In this document: piece by piece, positions 1 to 9,257 of the stretch
Layout: every line of letters starts with the position of its first letter
How positions within the stretch are numbered: the stretch's first letter is position 1
NCBI RefSeq assembly: GCF_003478995.1
Contig: NZ_QUGI01000005.1
Location: 6,966-70,965, forward strand
Direction: 5' to 3'
Length of the DNA: 64,000 nt
From: Pseudoflavonifractor sp. AF19-9AC
Lineage (GTDB): Bacteria; Bacillota; Clostridia; Oscillospirales; Oscillospiraceae
The notes under the pieces: generated by a model
Database searches by the model: none
Told to the model about the DNA's origin: nothing
The model's input: only the letters and a program-made list of their open reading frames with translations
Made by a program: the position numbers and the translations under genes

Positions 1-2468
1 TGCTGGCGGGAGCGGCCACGATTCCCGCCGGAGCGGCGGCAGTGGGTGGCTTCCGGGACGTGAGCGAGACGGCCTACTACGCCGACGCGGTGGAGTGGGC
101 GGTGGAGCATGGCGTCACCGCCGGCACCTCGGACACCACTTTCTCCCCCGGGGACACCGTCACCCGGGGCCAGGCGGTGACCTTCCTGTGGGCCGCCGCC
201 GGCTGGCCCGAGCCCAAGTCCAGCACCTCCCCCTTTGAGGATGTGACCAGCCCCGCCCTCTTTTACTACAAGCCCGTGCTCTGGGCGGTGGAAAACGGCA
301 TCACCGCCGGAGTGAGCGCCACCCAGTTCGGCCCCGACCTCCCCCTGGCCTATGACCAGATTTTCCTCTTCCTCTGCCGGGCGGCCCGGGAGGACCCCGG
401 CCCCGGCAACTGGTCGGAGGCCGCCGTCCGGTGGGCCCAGTCCGCCGGGCTGACCCAGGAGCTGACCTTCTCCGCCGGGGCCTCCTGCCCCCGGTCCGAC
501 GTGGTCTACTGCCTGTGGAAGCAACTGGGAGACGGGGAGGAGACCACCCAGAAGCCCACAGGCCCGGAGAAGCCGGTCCTGGACAACCGGGAGGGGGCCA
601 CCCTGGCCATCACCACCGGCTTTTTGGACCGGAAGTCCGCCATTGACATCAGCGCCTTTGGCCTGGAGGCCTCCCAGGCGGAGCAGCTGGCCCTGGAGAT
701 TGCCGACCTGAACGGGGCCAACCCCTACGGCATCACCAGTCTGAACGCCTATGAGCAGGACGGACAGATTGCCAAGACCCTGGCGGTGTACTATTCCAGC
801 ACCACCGTCTCTGATACCACAGTGGCCTCCAGCGACTGGCGTTACGTCTCCGACGCGGCCCTGGCGGAAGCTGACCGGGTGGTGGGGAAGCTCATCACCG
901 CCGGAATGAGCGACTATGACGTGGTCAAGACCCTCCACGACTATCTGGTCACCCACTGTGACTACGACTACCGGGTGGACATCGGCAACATGCCCTTTGT
1001 CTCCTACCAGGCCGAGGGGGCCCTGCTGAAGGGGACCGCCGTGTGCGGCGGCTACGCCAAGGCCTACGAGATCCTGCTGGAGGCCGCCCACATCCCCTGC
1101 GAGACCATCACCGGCTACGCCGGGGGCTACCACGCCTGGAACCTGGTGCAGGTGGACGGAGCGTGGTACCACGTGGACACCACCTGGGACGACCCCACCA
1201 CCCGGGGAGGCGACTATGTCCGTTACGACTACTTCCTGAAAAGCGACAAGGTGATGGTCAGCCGCAGCCACCGGAACTGGGAGGAGCTCCACACCTGCAC
1301 CAGCACCAAGTATGATGAGGACCTGATGGACTCCACGGACCAGGACATGGCCGAGGAGCGGCAGAAGCAGGTGGACGCCATTCTGGCCGCCTGTGCCCCC
1401 GCCCTGGCTGGGGTCCCCACCTGGACCCAGGCGGAGCTCCAGGCCTTCACCGATGAGCAGCTCAGTGACAGGCTGTACTTCACCATCGACCTCTCCAAGA
1501 CCGGCTTTGATTCCAACACCCTGTCCAAGTACCGCCAGGAGGTAATGGACGCAATCATCGCCCAACATCCGGAGTTTGCCTATGGCTCCTTCAGCGCCCA
1601 GAAGATGCAGTTCGAGTTCCGCCGCGCTGACGTGGCCGCGGAGCAGCAGCGCCGCCGGGATGAGGCCAAGGCGGAGCAGGAGCAGCAGCAGACCCAGGAC
1701 GAGGCCACCGCCCGGGCGGAGATCGTGCCCATCCTGGAGAAGGCCATCGCCGACATGGACTGCTACACCAAGACGGTGACCCTCACCGGCTACACCGACG
1801 GGGCGGTCAAGGCCGCCGTCAAGGTCATGTCGGAGAGCGGATATTCCTTTGGCGGATATACCTATCGGGATGACTATACCATCAGCGTCAAGTCCGGCGG
1901 GGCGGTGAGCCTCACCAACAAAAAGTGGGCCGCGGCGGAGAAACAGCGGTATCTGGACCAGATCGACGCGGCCATTGACGCCGGGGAACTGGAGATCCTG
2001 CTCCAGCCCACCCACTACGCCGACCGGCCCGACCAGCCCTGGTACTACGCCTCCCAGGCGGCCACCGCGGCCAAGGGGAATGGCCACACCACCCCCGGCG
2101 GCTTGGCGGCGGGCACGGACTACGAAATCCTCAAGACCTCCATCCGCTCGGGCACCAACGAGTTCCTCGTCCAAATTCGCTATCTGAACCAGCCCCAGCT
2201 GGACCCGGAGACAGCGGTGAAGGACTACATCGCCCGCATTCAGGAGGCTATCCGGGCGGGGGAGACGGAGCTTTTGTTCCAGTACGAGGATGACGTCCAG
2301 ATGGGCTATCTCCGGGAGGCCTGTAAGACGGTGGGGGACAGCACCCGCGGGTCCGCCTACTCCTTCGACGGCTACACCGCCGGGGAGGACTACTGGGTCA
2401 GTTACCAAACCGGCACCGCTGAGACCAGAATCTTCCGGGTCACCATCGGCTATCCCACGGGGGAATAA
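1..2468 (+). CDS. SLH-domain surface protein with transglutaminase-like core (5' end outside window)
   Basis: The frame is open from base 3 and runs to TAA at 2466-2468. The first codons read as the end of a signal peptide (LAGAATIPAGAAA), so the true start lies upstream and the GTG at 42 is not the start. Numbering from base 3, SLH repeats lie at about residues 16-65 and 77-125, with a degenerate third at 130-175; SLH domains anchor proteins to secondary cell-wall polymer. A transglutaminase-like fold follows with the Cys-His-Asp triad visible: VCGGYA (Cys348), YHAWN (His377) and HVDTTWDD (Asp392). The C-terminal half is Gln/Glu-rich with diverged repeats that I cannot assign. Such exported proteins may act as peptidases or cross-linkers; which one cannot be told here. 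It sits just upstream of another SLH protein but is separated from it by a terminator. Confidence 0.88.
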   Translation, partial: LAGAATIPAGAAAVGGFRDVSETAYYADAVEWAVEHGVTAGTSDTTFSPGDTVTRGQAVTFLWAAAGWPEPKSSTSPFEDVTSPALFYYKPVLWAVENGITAGVSATQFGPDLPLAYDQIFLFLCRAAREDPGPGNWSEAAVRWAQSAGLTQELTFSAGASCPRSDVVYCLWKQLGDGEETTQKPTGPEKPVLDNREGATLAITTGFLDRKSAIDISAFGLEASQAEQLALEIADLNGANPYGITSLNAYEQDGQIAKTLAVYYSSTTVSDTTVASSDWRYVSDAALAEADRVVGKLITAGMSDYDVVKTLHDYLVTHCDYDYRVDIGNMPFVSYQAEGALLKGTAVCGGYAKAYEILLEAAHIPCETITGYAGGYHAWNLVQVDGAWYHVDTTWDDPTTRGGDYVRYDYFLKSDKVMVSRSHRNWEELHTCTSTKYDEDLMDSTDQDMAEERQKQVDAILAACAPALAGVPTWTQAELQAFTDEQLSDRLYFTIDLSKTGFDSNTLSKYRQEVMDAIIAQHPEFAYGSFSAQKMQFEFRRADVAAEQQRRRDEAKAEQEQQQTQDEATARAEIVPILEKAIADMDCYTKTVTLTGYTDGAVKAAVKVMSESGYSFGGYTYRDDYTISVKSGGAVSLTNKKWAAAEKQRYLDQIDAAIDAGELEILLQPTHYADRPDQPWYYASQAATAAKGNGHTTPGGLAAGTDYEILKTSIRSGTNEFLVQIRYLNQPQLDPETAVKDYIARIQEAIRAGETELLFQYEDDVQMGYLREACKTVGDSTRGSAYSFDGYTAGEDYWVSYQTGTAETRIFRVTIGYPTGE

Positions 2469-2555
2469 GAGCTTGAAAATGGCTGCCGCCCCCTCGAGCT
2501 CCCCCCGCCCATTCCGGAACGAAACGCCTCGCTCAGGAACTTTTTGACCGTCAGC

Positions 2556-2595
2556 GCACACCGGGCAGAAATTTTTCTGCCCGGTGTGCTTTTTT
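2556..2595 (+). terminator. Rho-independent terminator
   Basis: A 16-bp stem pairs GCACACCGGGCAGAAA at 2556-2571 with its complement at 2574-2589, followed by a T run at 2590-2595. It ends the transcript of the SLH/transglutaminase gene. Confidence 0.9.
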
Positions 2596-3014
2596 CTGCC
2601 CCCTTCAAGCGGTAAGGTAAAGTTATACATACAGCTCACCGCCCGGAAGCAGCAGAAGGACCGGGCCCGGACGGCGGCCCGGTGTGCGGGAAAAATTTTT
2701 GAATTTGATAAAACCAAGCCCTGGGTATCTGGTTCTACATACTTGTAGACGATCATTTGGGCAGGGAGGAAGAGCCGTGCTTTGGCCAGCTTTGCCGGCG
2801 CGCCCCAAGCTGGGCGGGTTTGCTGACCCGGCATTGGAGGGGCGCGCCGCTTCAAAACCATAAGACCAAATGAAACCGCTATGGTCCGGCCTGCCCCCGG
2901 CAGGCAAGGGGACAGCAAACAAAAAGGGGGAGGATAAAAACTCCGCCATCCAGGATGGCGGGAGATCTGGATGGAATTTGCATGGAACCACTCAATCGGA
3001 AAGGAGACTATGTG
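2596..3014 (+). other. Intergenic leader region with a two-level inverted repeat
   Basis: No supported gene lies here. The 11 bases at 2796-2806 (CGGCGCGCCCC) are exactly complementary to 2839-2849. The 32-base loop between them carries a smaller CGGGT/ACCCG hairpin at 2815-2830. No T run follows, so it does not look like a terminator. A second perfect dyad (CCGCCATCC, one base, GGATGGCGG) lies at about 2943-2961. Both would be in the 5' leader of the next SLH gene if its promoter is upstream. I did not recognise a known riboswitch consensus. Confidence 0.5.
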
Positions 3015-5852
3015 ATGAAAAACCGACTGATATCGCTGCTGCTGACCGGGGCGCTTGCCCTGTCCCTGGTGACGATTCCCACCGCAGCGGCGGGGAGCGC
3101 ACCTGTGGAATCGGACAACCGGAACGATCAGGACTATTCCGTCTGGTCCACGCCGGTAAATTCCTATTTGATGGAAAACCGGGCCGGCGGCCTGACCCGG
3201 GTGGAGTACACCGGCGGCCAGATCGTGGTGGAGGACTATTCCTCCGACTTTGTGTTCCAGTCCGGCCGGACCATCCCCATGGAGCTGTCCATTTGGGGCG
3301 GCTTTTTTGCCGGGGCGGACTACAACTTCTTTGTGTTTGGCCAGAAAAACCCCACGGAGAGCGACCGCACCGAGGTCATCCGGGTGGTAAAGTATTCCAA
3401 GGACTGGCAGCGCCTGGGCCAGGCCAGCCTGTACGGGGCCAACACCACCGTGCCCTTTGACGCGGGCTCCCTGCGCATGGACGAGTACGGCGGGTATCTG
3501 TACATCCGCACCTGCCATGAAATGTACACCAGCAGCGACGGACTGAACCACCAGGCCAACCTGACCATGGCGGTGCGCCAGAGCGACATGACCGTCACCG
3601 ACTCCTACTATAAGGTGATGAACACCGACTACGGCTATGTGAGCCACTCCTTCAACCAGTTTATCCTGGTGGACGAGGAGGGCCGGATCGTCACCCTGGA
3701 CCACGGGGACGCCTATCCCCGGGCCATGACCTTCATGCGCTACTACGCCGACGCGGGCACGGGGAAATTCTCCGGCTCGGGCTATGGAGCCTGGTGCAGC
3801 GTGGGTCTGCAGCGTTCCTTTGCCGGTGCGGTGGGCGCCAACACCACCGGCGCCTCCGTGGGCGGCCTGGCGGAGACCAGCAGCTGCTACATGATGGCCT
3901 ACAACTATGACGGCGAGGCGGGCACCGGGCCCCGAAACGTCTACCTCCAGGCCATGGACATTGCCACCGGCAAGGGCCGGGACTATCAGATCACCCAGAG
4001 CGGCGGCAGCACCACCCCTGTGCTGGCTCCCACCGGCCTGAATGGCGGCTATCTGCTGTGGAACGGAAAGGACAACTACACCGTCAACGACACCCTCTAC
4101 TACCTCTCCTACGGGGCCGACGGCGTGCCCGGTCAGACCCGGACCGCCCAGGCGCCCCTGTCCGACTGCCAGCCCATTCCCTACCGCAGCGGCGTGGTGT
4201 GGTACGTCACCGACGACTCTGCCCCGGTGTTCTATACCCTGGACAGCAGCGGCGTGACCGCCCACAAGAGCGAGGCCGGCCAGCAGCCGGAGCCCGAGCC
4301 CGAACCCGAACCGGACCCCGGCCAGGGGGAGGGGACCCTTCCCGCGGGCGGCGGCAACCATACCCTCTCCAGCCAGATGGCGATTCTGGCCGACGGCACC
4401 CTGGCGGTCTGGGGCTCGGCCAAGGCGGACGACTGGGATGAGAAGCTGGAGACGGTGGGCTCCGGCTATGTGGCGGTGAGCCAGCTGGGCACGGACTTTT
4501 TTGCCCTGAAGGCCGATGGCACCCTGTGCGGCTGGGGCAGGACCAAGCTGCCCACCATCACCACCAAGGAGCCCACCCAGCTCCTGACCGGGGTCAAACA
4601 GCTGAGCGGCTTTATGGCCCTGAAGAACGACGGGACGGTCTGGTGTGTCCAGGGTCTGGACCCCGTCTATGTCACCGGCGACGCCAAGCAGGTCAGCTAC
4701 GATGGCGTAACCGGCATCATACTGAAAAACGACGGTACAGTCTATGCCTGGGAGGGGGGCAGCGCCCCCGCGCTGGAGCGGGCCCCGCTGGAGAAGGTCC
4801 GCTTTGTCTCCGGCTATATGGCGATCCTGGAAAACGGGGAGCTGTGGTACTGGGGACGCAGCAACGACTTCGGCATCAGCGGAACGGGCTCCCAGGTCCT
4901 GAACGGGCCGGTCAAGGTGATGGACAACGTGGCCAATGTCTGGGGAGAAAACGTGGGCCGGGCCGTGGTGCCCTCCGTGTTTGCCCTGACCGAGGACGGC
5001 AGCCTGTACAGCTGGGGCGTCAACACCTACAATCAGCTGGGCTACCAGGGGGGCAACCGGGAATATGAGCTCAGCTCCTCCATCTTTGGGGAGAACGCAG
5101 GCACCATGCCCTACCAGGATATCCCCAAGCGGGTCAATATCTCCGACGTGGCCGATGTGAGCAACGTAAACGCCACGACCATGATTTTGAAAACCGACGG
5201 CACCATCTGGGCGGTGGGCAACAACGCCAACTCCGACGCCCTGCTCCCGCCGGAAATTGAGCGGGTGGACACCCTCACCCAGGTGCTGGAGGGCGGTCTG
5301 CTCCCCGGCGATTCCACGGAGCAGACCGACAAGCCCTCCTTCTCCGACGTGTCCGCCTCCCACTGGGCCAGCGAGGCCATCGGCTACGCCGTGGAGCGGG
5401 GCTACTTCTCCGGAACCGGAGCGGGAACCTTCTCCCCGGACGGCACCATGACCCGGGCCATGCTCTGGACGGTGCTGGCCCGCATGGACGGCTACACCGG
5501 AACGGCCAAGCCCGGTGATCCCTGGTATCAGAATGGCCGGGACTGGGCCATGGCCAACGGCATCAGCGACGGCACCAACCCGGACGGCAGCATCACCCGG
5601 GAACAGTTTGCCGCCATGCTCTATAACTTTGCCGCCCACACCGGAGCTTCCACGAAGAAGGATGACACGGTACTCAGCCAGTTCAGCGACCGGGGGTCCA
5701 TCTCCGCCTACGCCGTGAATGCCATGGCCTGGGCGGTGACCAACGGCATTATGTCCGGCACCAGCGCCACCACCATCTCGCCCACCGGACTTGCCACCCG
5801 GGCCCAGGCGGCTGTCATGCTCATGCGGCTGGACCAGCTGCGCCAGGGATAA
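3015..5852 (+). CDS. Secreted RCC1-like repeat protein with three SLH domains
   Basis: A 945-residue protein. ATG 3015 is chosen because AAGGAG at 3001-3006 is 8 bases upstream and a clear signal peptide begins there (MKNRLISLLLTGALALS, then Ala-rich); the adjacent in-frame GTG 3012 is a weaker alternative. Residues 30-420 are an unassigned beta-rich region. A Pro-Glu linker (PEPEPEPEPDPGQ) sits near residue 425. Residues 440-770 hold RCC1/beta-propeller-like repeats of the form DG(T/S)LxxWG. Three SLH repeats fill 773-945 (FSDVSASHWASEAIGYAVE, then WYQNGRDWAMANG and FSDRGSISAYAVNAMAW). The protein should be exported and held on the cell wall by its C-terminus, presenting a propeller outward. 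The ligand is unknown. Confidence 0.9.
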   Translation: MKNRLISLLLTGALALSLVTIPTAAAGSAPVESDNRNDQDYSVWSTPVNSYLMENRAGGLTRVEYTGGQIVVEDYSSDFVFQSGRTIPMELSIWGGFFAGADYNFFVFGQKNPTESDRTEVIRVVKYSKDWQRLGQASLYGANTTVPFDAGSLRMDEYGGYLYIRTCHEMYTSSDGLNHQANLTMAVRQSDMTVTDSYYKVMNTDYGYVSHSFNQFILVDEEGRIVTLDHGDAYPRAMTFMRYYADAGTGKFSGSGYGAWCSVGLQRSFAGAVGANTTGASVGGLAETSSCYMMAYNYDGEAGTGPRNVYLQAMDIATGKGRDYQITQSGGSTTPVLAPTGLNGGYLLWNGKDNYTVNDTLYYLSYGADGVPGQTRTAQAPLSDCQPIPYRSGVVWYVTDDSAPVFYTLDSSGVTAHKSEAGQQPEPEPEPEPDPGQGEGTLPAGGGNHTLSSQMAILADGTLAVWGSAKADDWDEKLETVGSGYVAVSQLGTDFFALKADGTLCGWGRTKLPTITTKEPTQLLTGVKQLSGFMALKNDGTVWCVQGLDPVYVTGDAKQVSYDGVTGIILKNDGTVYAWEGGSAPALERAPLEKVRFVSGYMAILENGELWYWGRSNDFGISGTGSQVLNGPVKVMDNVANVWGENVGRAVVPSVFALTEDGSLYSWGVNTYNQLGYQGGNREYELSSSIFGENAGTMPYQDIPKRVNISDVADVSNVNATTMILKTDGTIWAVGNNANSDALLPPEIERVDTLTQVLEGGLLPGDSTEQTDKPSFSDVSASHWASEAIGYAVERGYFSGTGAGTFSPDGTMTRAMLWTVLARMDGYTGTAKPGDPWYQNGRDWAMANGISDGTNPDGSITREQFAAMLYNFAAHTGASTKKDDTVLSQFSDRGSISAYAVNAMAWAVTNGIMSGTSATTISPTGLATRAQAAVMLMRLDQLRQG

Positions 5853-5902
5853 CGCTCCCTGCACGGGTGAATCCAATCATTTCACGCTGCGCGGCAGCAT
5901 TC

Positions 5903-5939
5903 CCCCCGCCCTTTTGGCCAAAAAGGGCGGGGGTTCTCT
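5903..5939 (+). terminator. Rho-independent terminator
   Basis: A 13-bp perfect stem, CCCCCGCCCTTTT at 5903-5915 with AAAAGGGCGGGGG at 5921-5933, has a 5-base loop and is followed by TTCTCT. It ends the second SLH gene. Confidence 0.9.
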
Positions 5940-6113
5940 GTGTATAGGGAACATGGAAAGGCGGCCTGGGCGAAACCACCCATCCGGACAGAAAATTGCA
6001 GTTGACTTTGCAGAAAGATTCCCTCAGACTGGGGATAGAACAGGCGATTTCCAGGGCGTTGACACAGAAAATACAAATGGGAGTTCTATACTGTGGGCAA
6101 AGGGGGGAGAAGG

Positions 6114-6785
6114 ATGGCACATAAAATTTTGATAGTGGAGGACGAGCCCAAGCTGCGGGAGGTGCTGTGCGACTATCTGAGCAGTCGGGGAGAGCGCCCT
6201 GTGGAGGCACAGGACGGGATGCAGGCGCTGGAGCGGCTGGAAGAAGAGAACTTTGACGCGGTGCTTCTGGACATTATGATGCCCAGACTGGACGGGCTGT
6301 CCGTATGCCGGGCGGTACGGCGGGACAACGATGTTCCCATCATCCTGTTGACGGCGCTGTCTGATGAGGAGGACAAGCTGCTGGGCTATGAGCTGGGGGC
6401 GGACGACTATGTGACCAAGCCCTTCACCATGTCGGTGCTTTACGCCAAGCTCATCGCCCTCATCAAACGCAACGAGCGCAATGTCCTCTCCGGCGACCGG
6501 ATGGAGGCGGGGGGCATTACCCTGGACCTGGCCCGGCAGCGGGTGTTTGCCGGCAAGCGGGAGGTGGCGCTGACTCCCAAGGAATTTGCCCTTCTCCGCT
6601 GCCTGATGCAGAACAAGGGCCTGGTGCTGAGCCGGGAGCAGCTGCTCATCCGATGCTGGGGCTGCGACTACGAGGGAGAGAGCCGGGCGGTGGACACCCA
6701 CATCAAGCGCCTGCGGGAGAAACTGGGGGAGCATGCCGCCTGCATCAAGACGGTCATTAAGGCGGGGTATCGATTGGAGGGGTGA
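6114..6785 (+). CDS. OmpR-family response regulator
   Basis: A 223-residue protein. ATG 6114 follows a strong purine-rich site (AGGGGGGAGAAGG). The receiver domain spans residues 1-115, with phospho-acceptor Asp53 (LLDIMMP), acidic pair Glu9/Asp10 and Lys102 (DDYVTKPF). A winged-helix OmpR/PhoB DNA-binding domain follows (LTPKEFALLRCL, AVDTHIKRLREKLG, IKAGYRLEG). It is cytoplasmic and converts signals from the kinase encoded directly downstream into transcriptional control. The stop codon overlaps the start of the kinase gene, which supports a co-translated two-component pair. A TTGACA lies at 6059-6064, but no well-spaced -10 element follows it. Confidence 0.95.
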   Translation: MAHKILIVEDEPKLREVLCDYLSSRGERPVEAQDGMQALERLEEENFDAVLLDIMMPRLDGLSVCRAVRRDNDVPIILLTALSDEEDKLLGYELGADDYVTKPFTMSVLYAKLIALIKRNERNVLSGDRMEAGGITLDLARQRVFAGKREVALTPKEFALLRCLMQNKGLVLSREQLLIRCWGCDYEGESRAVDTHIKRLREKLGEHAACIKTVIKAGYRLEG

Positions 6786-9001
6786 CGGTGAAGAAAATCG
6801 GCAGAGGATTCTGGCTTGCTGCCGGTGCGCTGATACTCTGGGCCATATGGGATGGTTGGCGCTATGCCGGCGCTGACCGGAGCCTGAGCTCCTATTACGA
6901 GGGGGCCGGCCTTTTGCAGCAGCTGGTGCATCACCCGTTGGTTTGGGCCTTGGGAAAGGTGCTGCTTGGCGGCCTGCTCCTGTTCGCTGGGTGGAAACAG
7001 GGAAAGAGCGGGAAGGGGGTGGCTGCACGGACTGCCATCACCGGACTTGTGAGCCTGGCGGTGCTGGGAACCTGGGGGGTGTCCATGTACTGTGTGACGG
7101 CGGTGGCGGCGGAATATGCCGCTGCGCGGTATCTGGCCGCCTATGAGGACTATGCATCCACTCTGGCGGAACGCAATGCTGCGCCCTGGCTGGGAAAGGG
7201 CCACGACCTCACCTACAAAAATTATGACATCGCACGGATTTGGGCAGCGGTGGAGGAGGGAGGCCATGCCAATTCCTTCCAGACATACCGCGCTGCCGGG
7301 GAGGAAACGGGAGGCTTCTTGAAGCTTCCGGACCGGGACCGGGCCTGGTCAGCTGCCGCCGTCTACGACGGGGAGGGCAATCTGCTGGCCTGCAGCTGGG
7401 AGGATTTCTTTACCTTTGAGTACCTCACGGAGGAGCAGTGGAACCGCCGGGAGGAGCGCTCCCGGAACAACGCCCGGGCCCTGTTTGACCGGGCCAAGCT
7501 GACGCAGGCGGGGCGGGAGATAGTGCAGGACGGGAGCCTGTCCCTTGACGCCCGGGCGCTGCGGCTGACCGGCAGCTTTGACGGGGTGGAATTGATCCCC
7601 CGGACCGTTGAAGCCATTGACTGGGAGATGTTTGATGAGGCTCTGCGGGCCAGAGGATCCGGCTCGTACACAGTCTCGGGCCTGGTGCAGGATTCCGGCC
7701 TGCCCTGGATTTCCCTCTATGAGGACCCGGAGGCTGTCGCCTCGGAGGGGGAGGTCATCACGCTTTACTCCGATTGGTTCGACGTGTGCTATGAACAGCC
7801 ATCCCCCGGTTTTTTCTATCAGGGAAATGGGTATGACGGCCTGGACACCTTGGTTTCAGAGCTGGGGCCCCGGCTGGCGGGTGGGTGGAAGCGCATGGCC
7901 CGCTATGAGGGACTGGACCTCATTTTACCAAGTGTCAATTACTGCATGGAGGTGGATGGAGAACTCCGTTATAGCCCCTACTACCATGGCCGGGAGGACA
8001 GTGGAACGGTCTGGGTTTATACCGTCAGTGCCGTGTACTGCTCCCCCTGGCGCACGGCGGGGGAAGAGCTGTGGCAGGTGTATCTTCTGACCTTCCTGCT
8101 GGCCGTCGGGCTGATTCTGCTGGTGCGGGCCAGAGTGCAGCGCTGCCTGATTAAGCCGGTCCGACAGGTGGGGGAGGCCATGGGAAGCGGAGACAGCCGG
8201 AGCTGGAAGAACGTAGAAGACGTGTGGATGTGGCGGGAGGGCCGGGTTCTGCGGGAGGAATTGCGGAACTGGAGCGACCGGATGGGTATGCAAAGTAATG
8301 AGATTACCCGGCTGAACACCGCCCTGGAGTATGCCAGAGAGGCGGAGGAGAACCGGCGGCAGATGACGTCCAGCATTGCCCATGAGCTGAAGACGCCCCT
8401 GGCCGTCATCCACAGCTATGCAGAGGGGCTGAAGGAGCATGCCGCCGAGGAGAAGCGGGACAAGTACATTGACGTCATCCTGTCTGAGACGGAGCGCATA
8501 GACGGCATGGTGCTGGAGATGCTGGACCTCAGCCGCCTGGAGGCGGGCAGAGTGAAGCTGTCCCGGGATGATGTCTCCATCCTTGCCTTGACCAAGTCCA
8601 TTTTTGAACGGCTGGAGGCCCAGGCACGGGCAAAAGACCTCCGCATTTCCTTTGACGTTCCGGAAGAGGTTACGGTTGTGGCGGATGAGAGCCGGATTGC
8701 CCAGGTAATTGAGAACTTTGCCGCAAATGCCGTTCAATACACCCCGGAGGGCGGCCGCATTACGGTCAGAATCAAAAACAGCAAAGGAAAAACCTCGTTT
8801 GCCATTGAGAATGAGAGCCCTCCGCTACCAGAGGAAGCACTTCATAAGGTGTGGGATACCTTCTACCGGGCGGACGAGTCCCGGTCCGGCCGGGGGACCG
8901 GGCTTGGGCTGGCCATAGCTAAGCATATCATAGAGCTGCATGGCGGCCAGTGCTCGGTGCGAAATACCGTGTCAGGCGTGGAGTTCCGCTTTACCATCTG
9001 A
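6782..9001 (+). CDS. Membrane sensor histidine kinase partner of the OmpR-type regulator
   Basis: A 739-residue protein starting at GTG 6782 (a second GTG lies at 6788), overlapping the regulator stop by four bases. Hydrophobic segments lie near residues 10-25, 55-70 and 85-105. A large, probably extracytoplasmic domain runs from about 110 to 425, followed by a last membrane helix near 430-450. The cytoplasmic part has a HisKA domain with phospho-acceptor His534 (AHELKTPLAVIHSYAEGL), an N box (IENFAANAVQYTPEGG) and G boxes (RGTGLGLAIAKHI). It should autophosphorylate and pass phosphate to Asp53 of its neighbour. The sensor domain is not one I recognise and the stimulus is unknown. Confidence 0.93.
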   Translation: MTVKKIGRGFWLAAGALILWAIWDGWRYAGADRSLSSYYEGAGLLQQLVHHPLVWALGKVLLGGLLLFAGWKQGKSGKGVAARTAITGLVSLAVLGTWGVSMYCVTAVAAEYAAARYLAAYEDYASTLAERNAAPWLGKGHDLTYKNYDIARIWAAVEEGGHANSFQTYRAAGEETGGFLKLPDRDRAWSAAAVYDGEGNLLACSWEDFFTFEYLTEEQWNRREERSRNNARALFDRAKLTQAGREIVQDGSLSLDARALRLTGSFDGVELIPRTVEAIDWEMFDEALRARGSGSYTVSGLVQDSGLPWISLYEDPEAVASEGEVITLYSDWFDVCYEQPSPGFFYQGNGYDGLDTLVSELGPRLAGGWKRMARYEGLDLILPSVNYCMEVDGELRYSPYYHGREDSGTVWVYTVSAVYCSPWRTAGEELWQVYLLTFLLAVGLILLVRARVQRCLIKPVRQVGEAMGSGDSRSWKNVEDVWMWREGRVLREELRNWSDRMGMQSNEITRLNTALEYAREAEENRRQMTSSIAHELKTPLAVIHSYAEGLKEHAAEEKRDKYIDVILSETERIDGMVLEMLDLSRLEAGRVKLSRDDVSILALTKSIFERLEAQARAKDLRISFDVPEEVTVVADESRIAQVIENFAANAVQYTPEGGRITVRIKNSKGKTSFAIENESPPLPEEALHKVWDTFYRADESRSGRGTGLGLAIAKHIIELHGGQCSVRNTVSGVEFRFTI

Positions 9002-9041
9002 TGCATGGAGCACGGCACCACATAACCAAACTGCAAGGGGA

Positions 9042-9084
9042 AAGCAGGCCTCGGGATCTGATTCCGAAGGCCTGCTTCATTTTT
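9042..9084 (+). terminator. Rho-independent terminator
   Basis: AAGCAGGCC at 9042-9050 pairs with GGCCTGCTT at 9069-9077, extended by TCGG/CCGA inside the loop, and is followed by CATTTTTG. It closes the two-component operon. Confidence 0.85.
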
Positions 9085-9129
9085 GCGGCGCGGGGGTGAA
9101 ATCGCAAAAGTCCCGCTGTGGAACTTAAC

Positions 9130-9158
9130 TTGAATCTCTCGGGGGAAAACGGTATAAT
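9130..9158 (+). promoter_or_regulatory. Sigma-70/sigma-A promoter for the EAL-domain gene
   Basis: TTGAAT at 9130-9135 and TATAAT at 9153-9158 are separated by 17 bases. The predicted transcript start near 9165 lies upstream of ATG 9258 and makes the GTG at 9174 an unlikely start, since it would leave no room for a ribosome site. Confidence 0.8.
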
Positions 9159-9257
9159 AGCCAGTGATTTAGCGTGAAAAATCGGAAGAATAAAGCCGGC
9201 TGGCCGCTCTGCAAAGCAGGGCGCGGGCCCGGTAGGAAGAAGAGGACGAGAAGCGGC

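Noticed and set aside
2796..2961. A second c-di-GMP riboswitch upstream of the SLH gene
   Set aside because: The GACGCAAAGC core and the GAAA tetraloop hairpin of GEMM-I are absent; only generic inverted repeats are present.
6059..6092. TTGACA at 6059 as the promoter of the two-component genes
   Set aside because: The nearest TATA-like element (TATACT at 6087-6092) would need a 22-base spacer, so I did not list it as a promoter.
9174..9257. GTG 9174 as the start of the EAL-domain gene
   Set aside because: It would lie about 10 bases from the expected transcript start without a ribosome site; ATG 9258 fits better.
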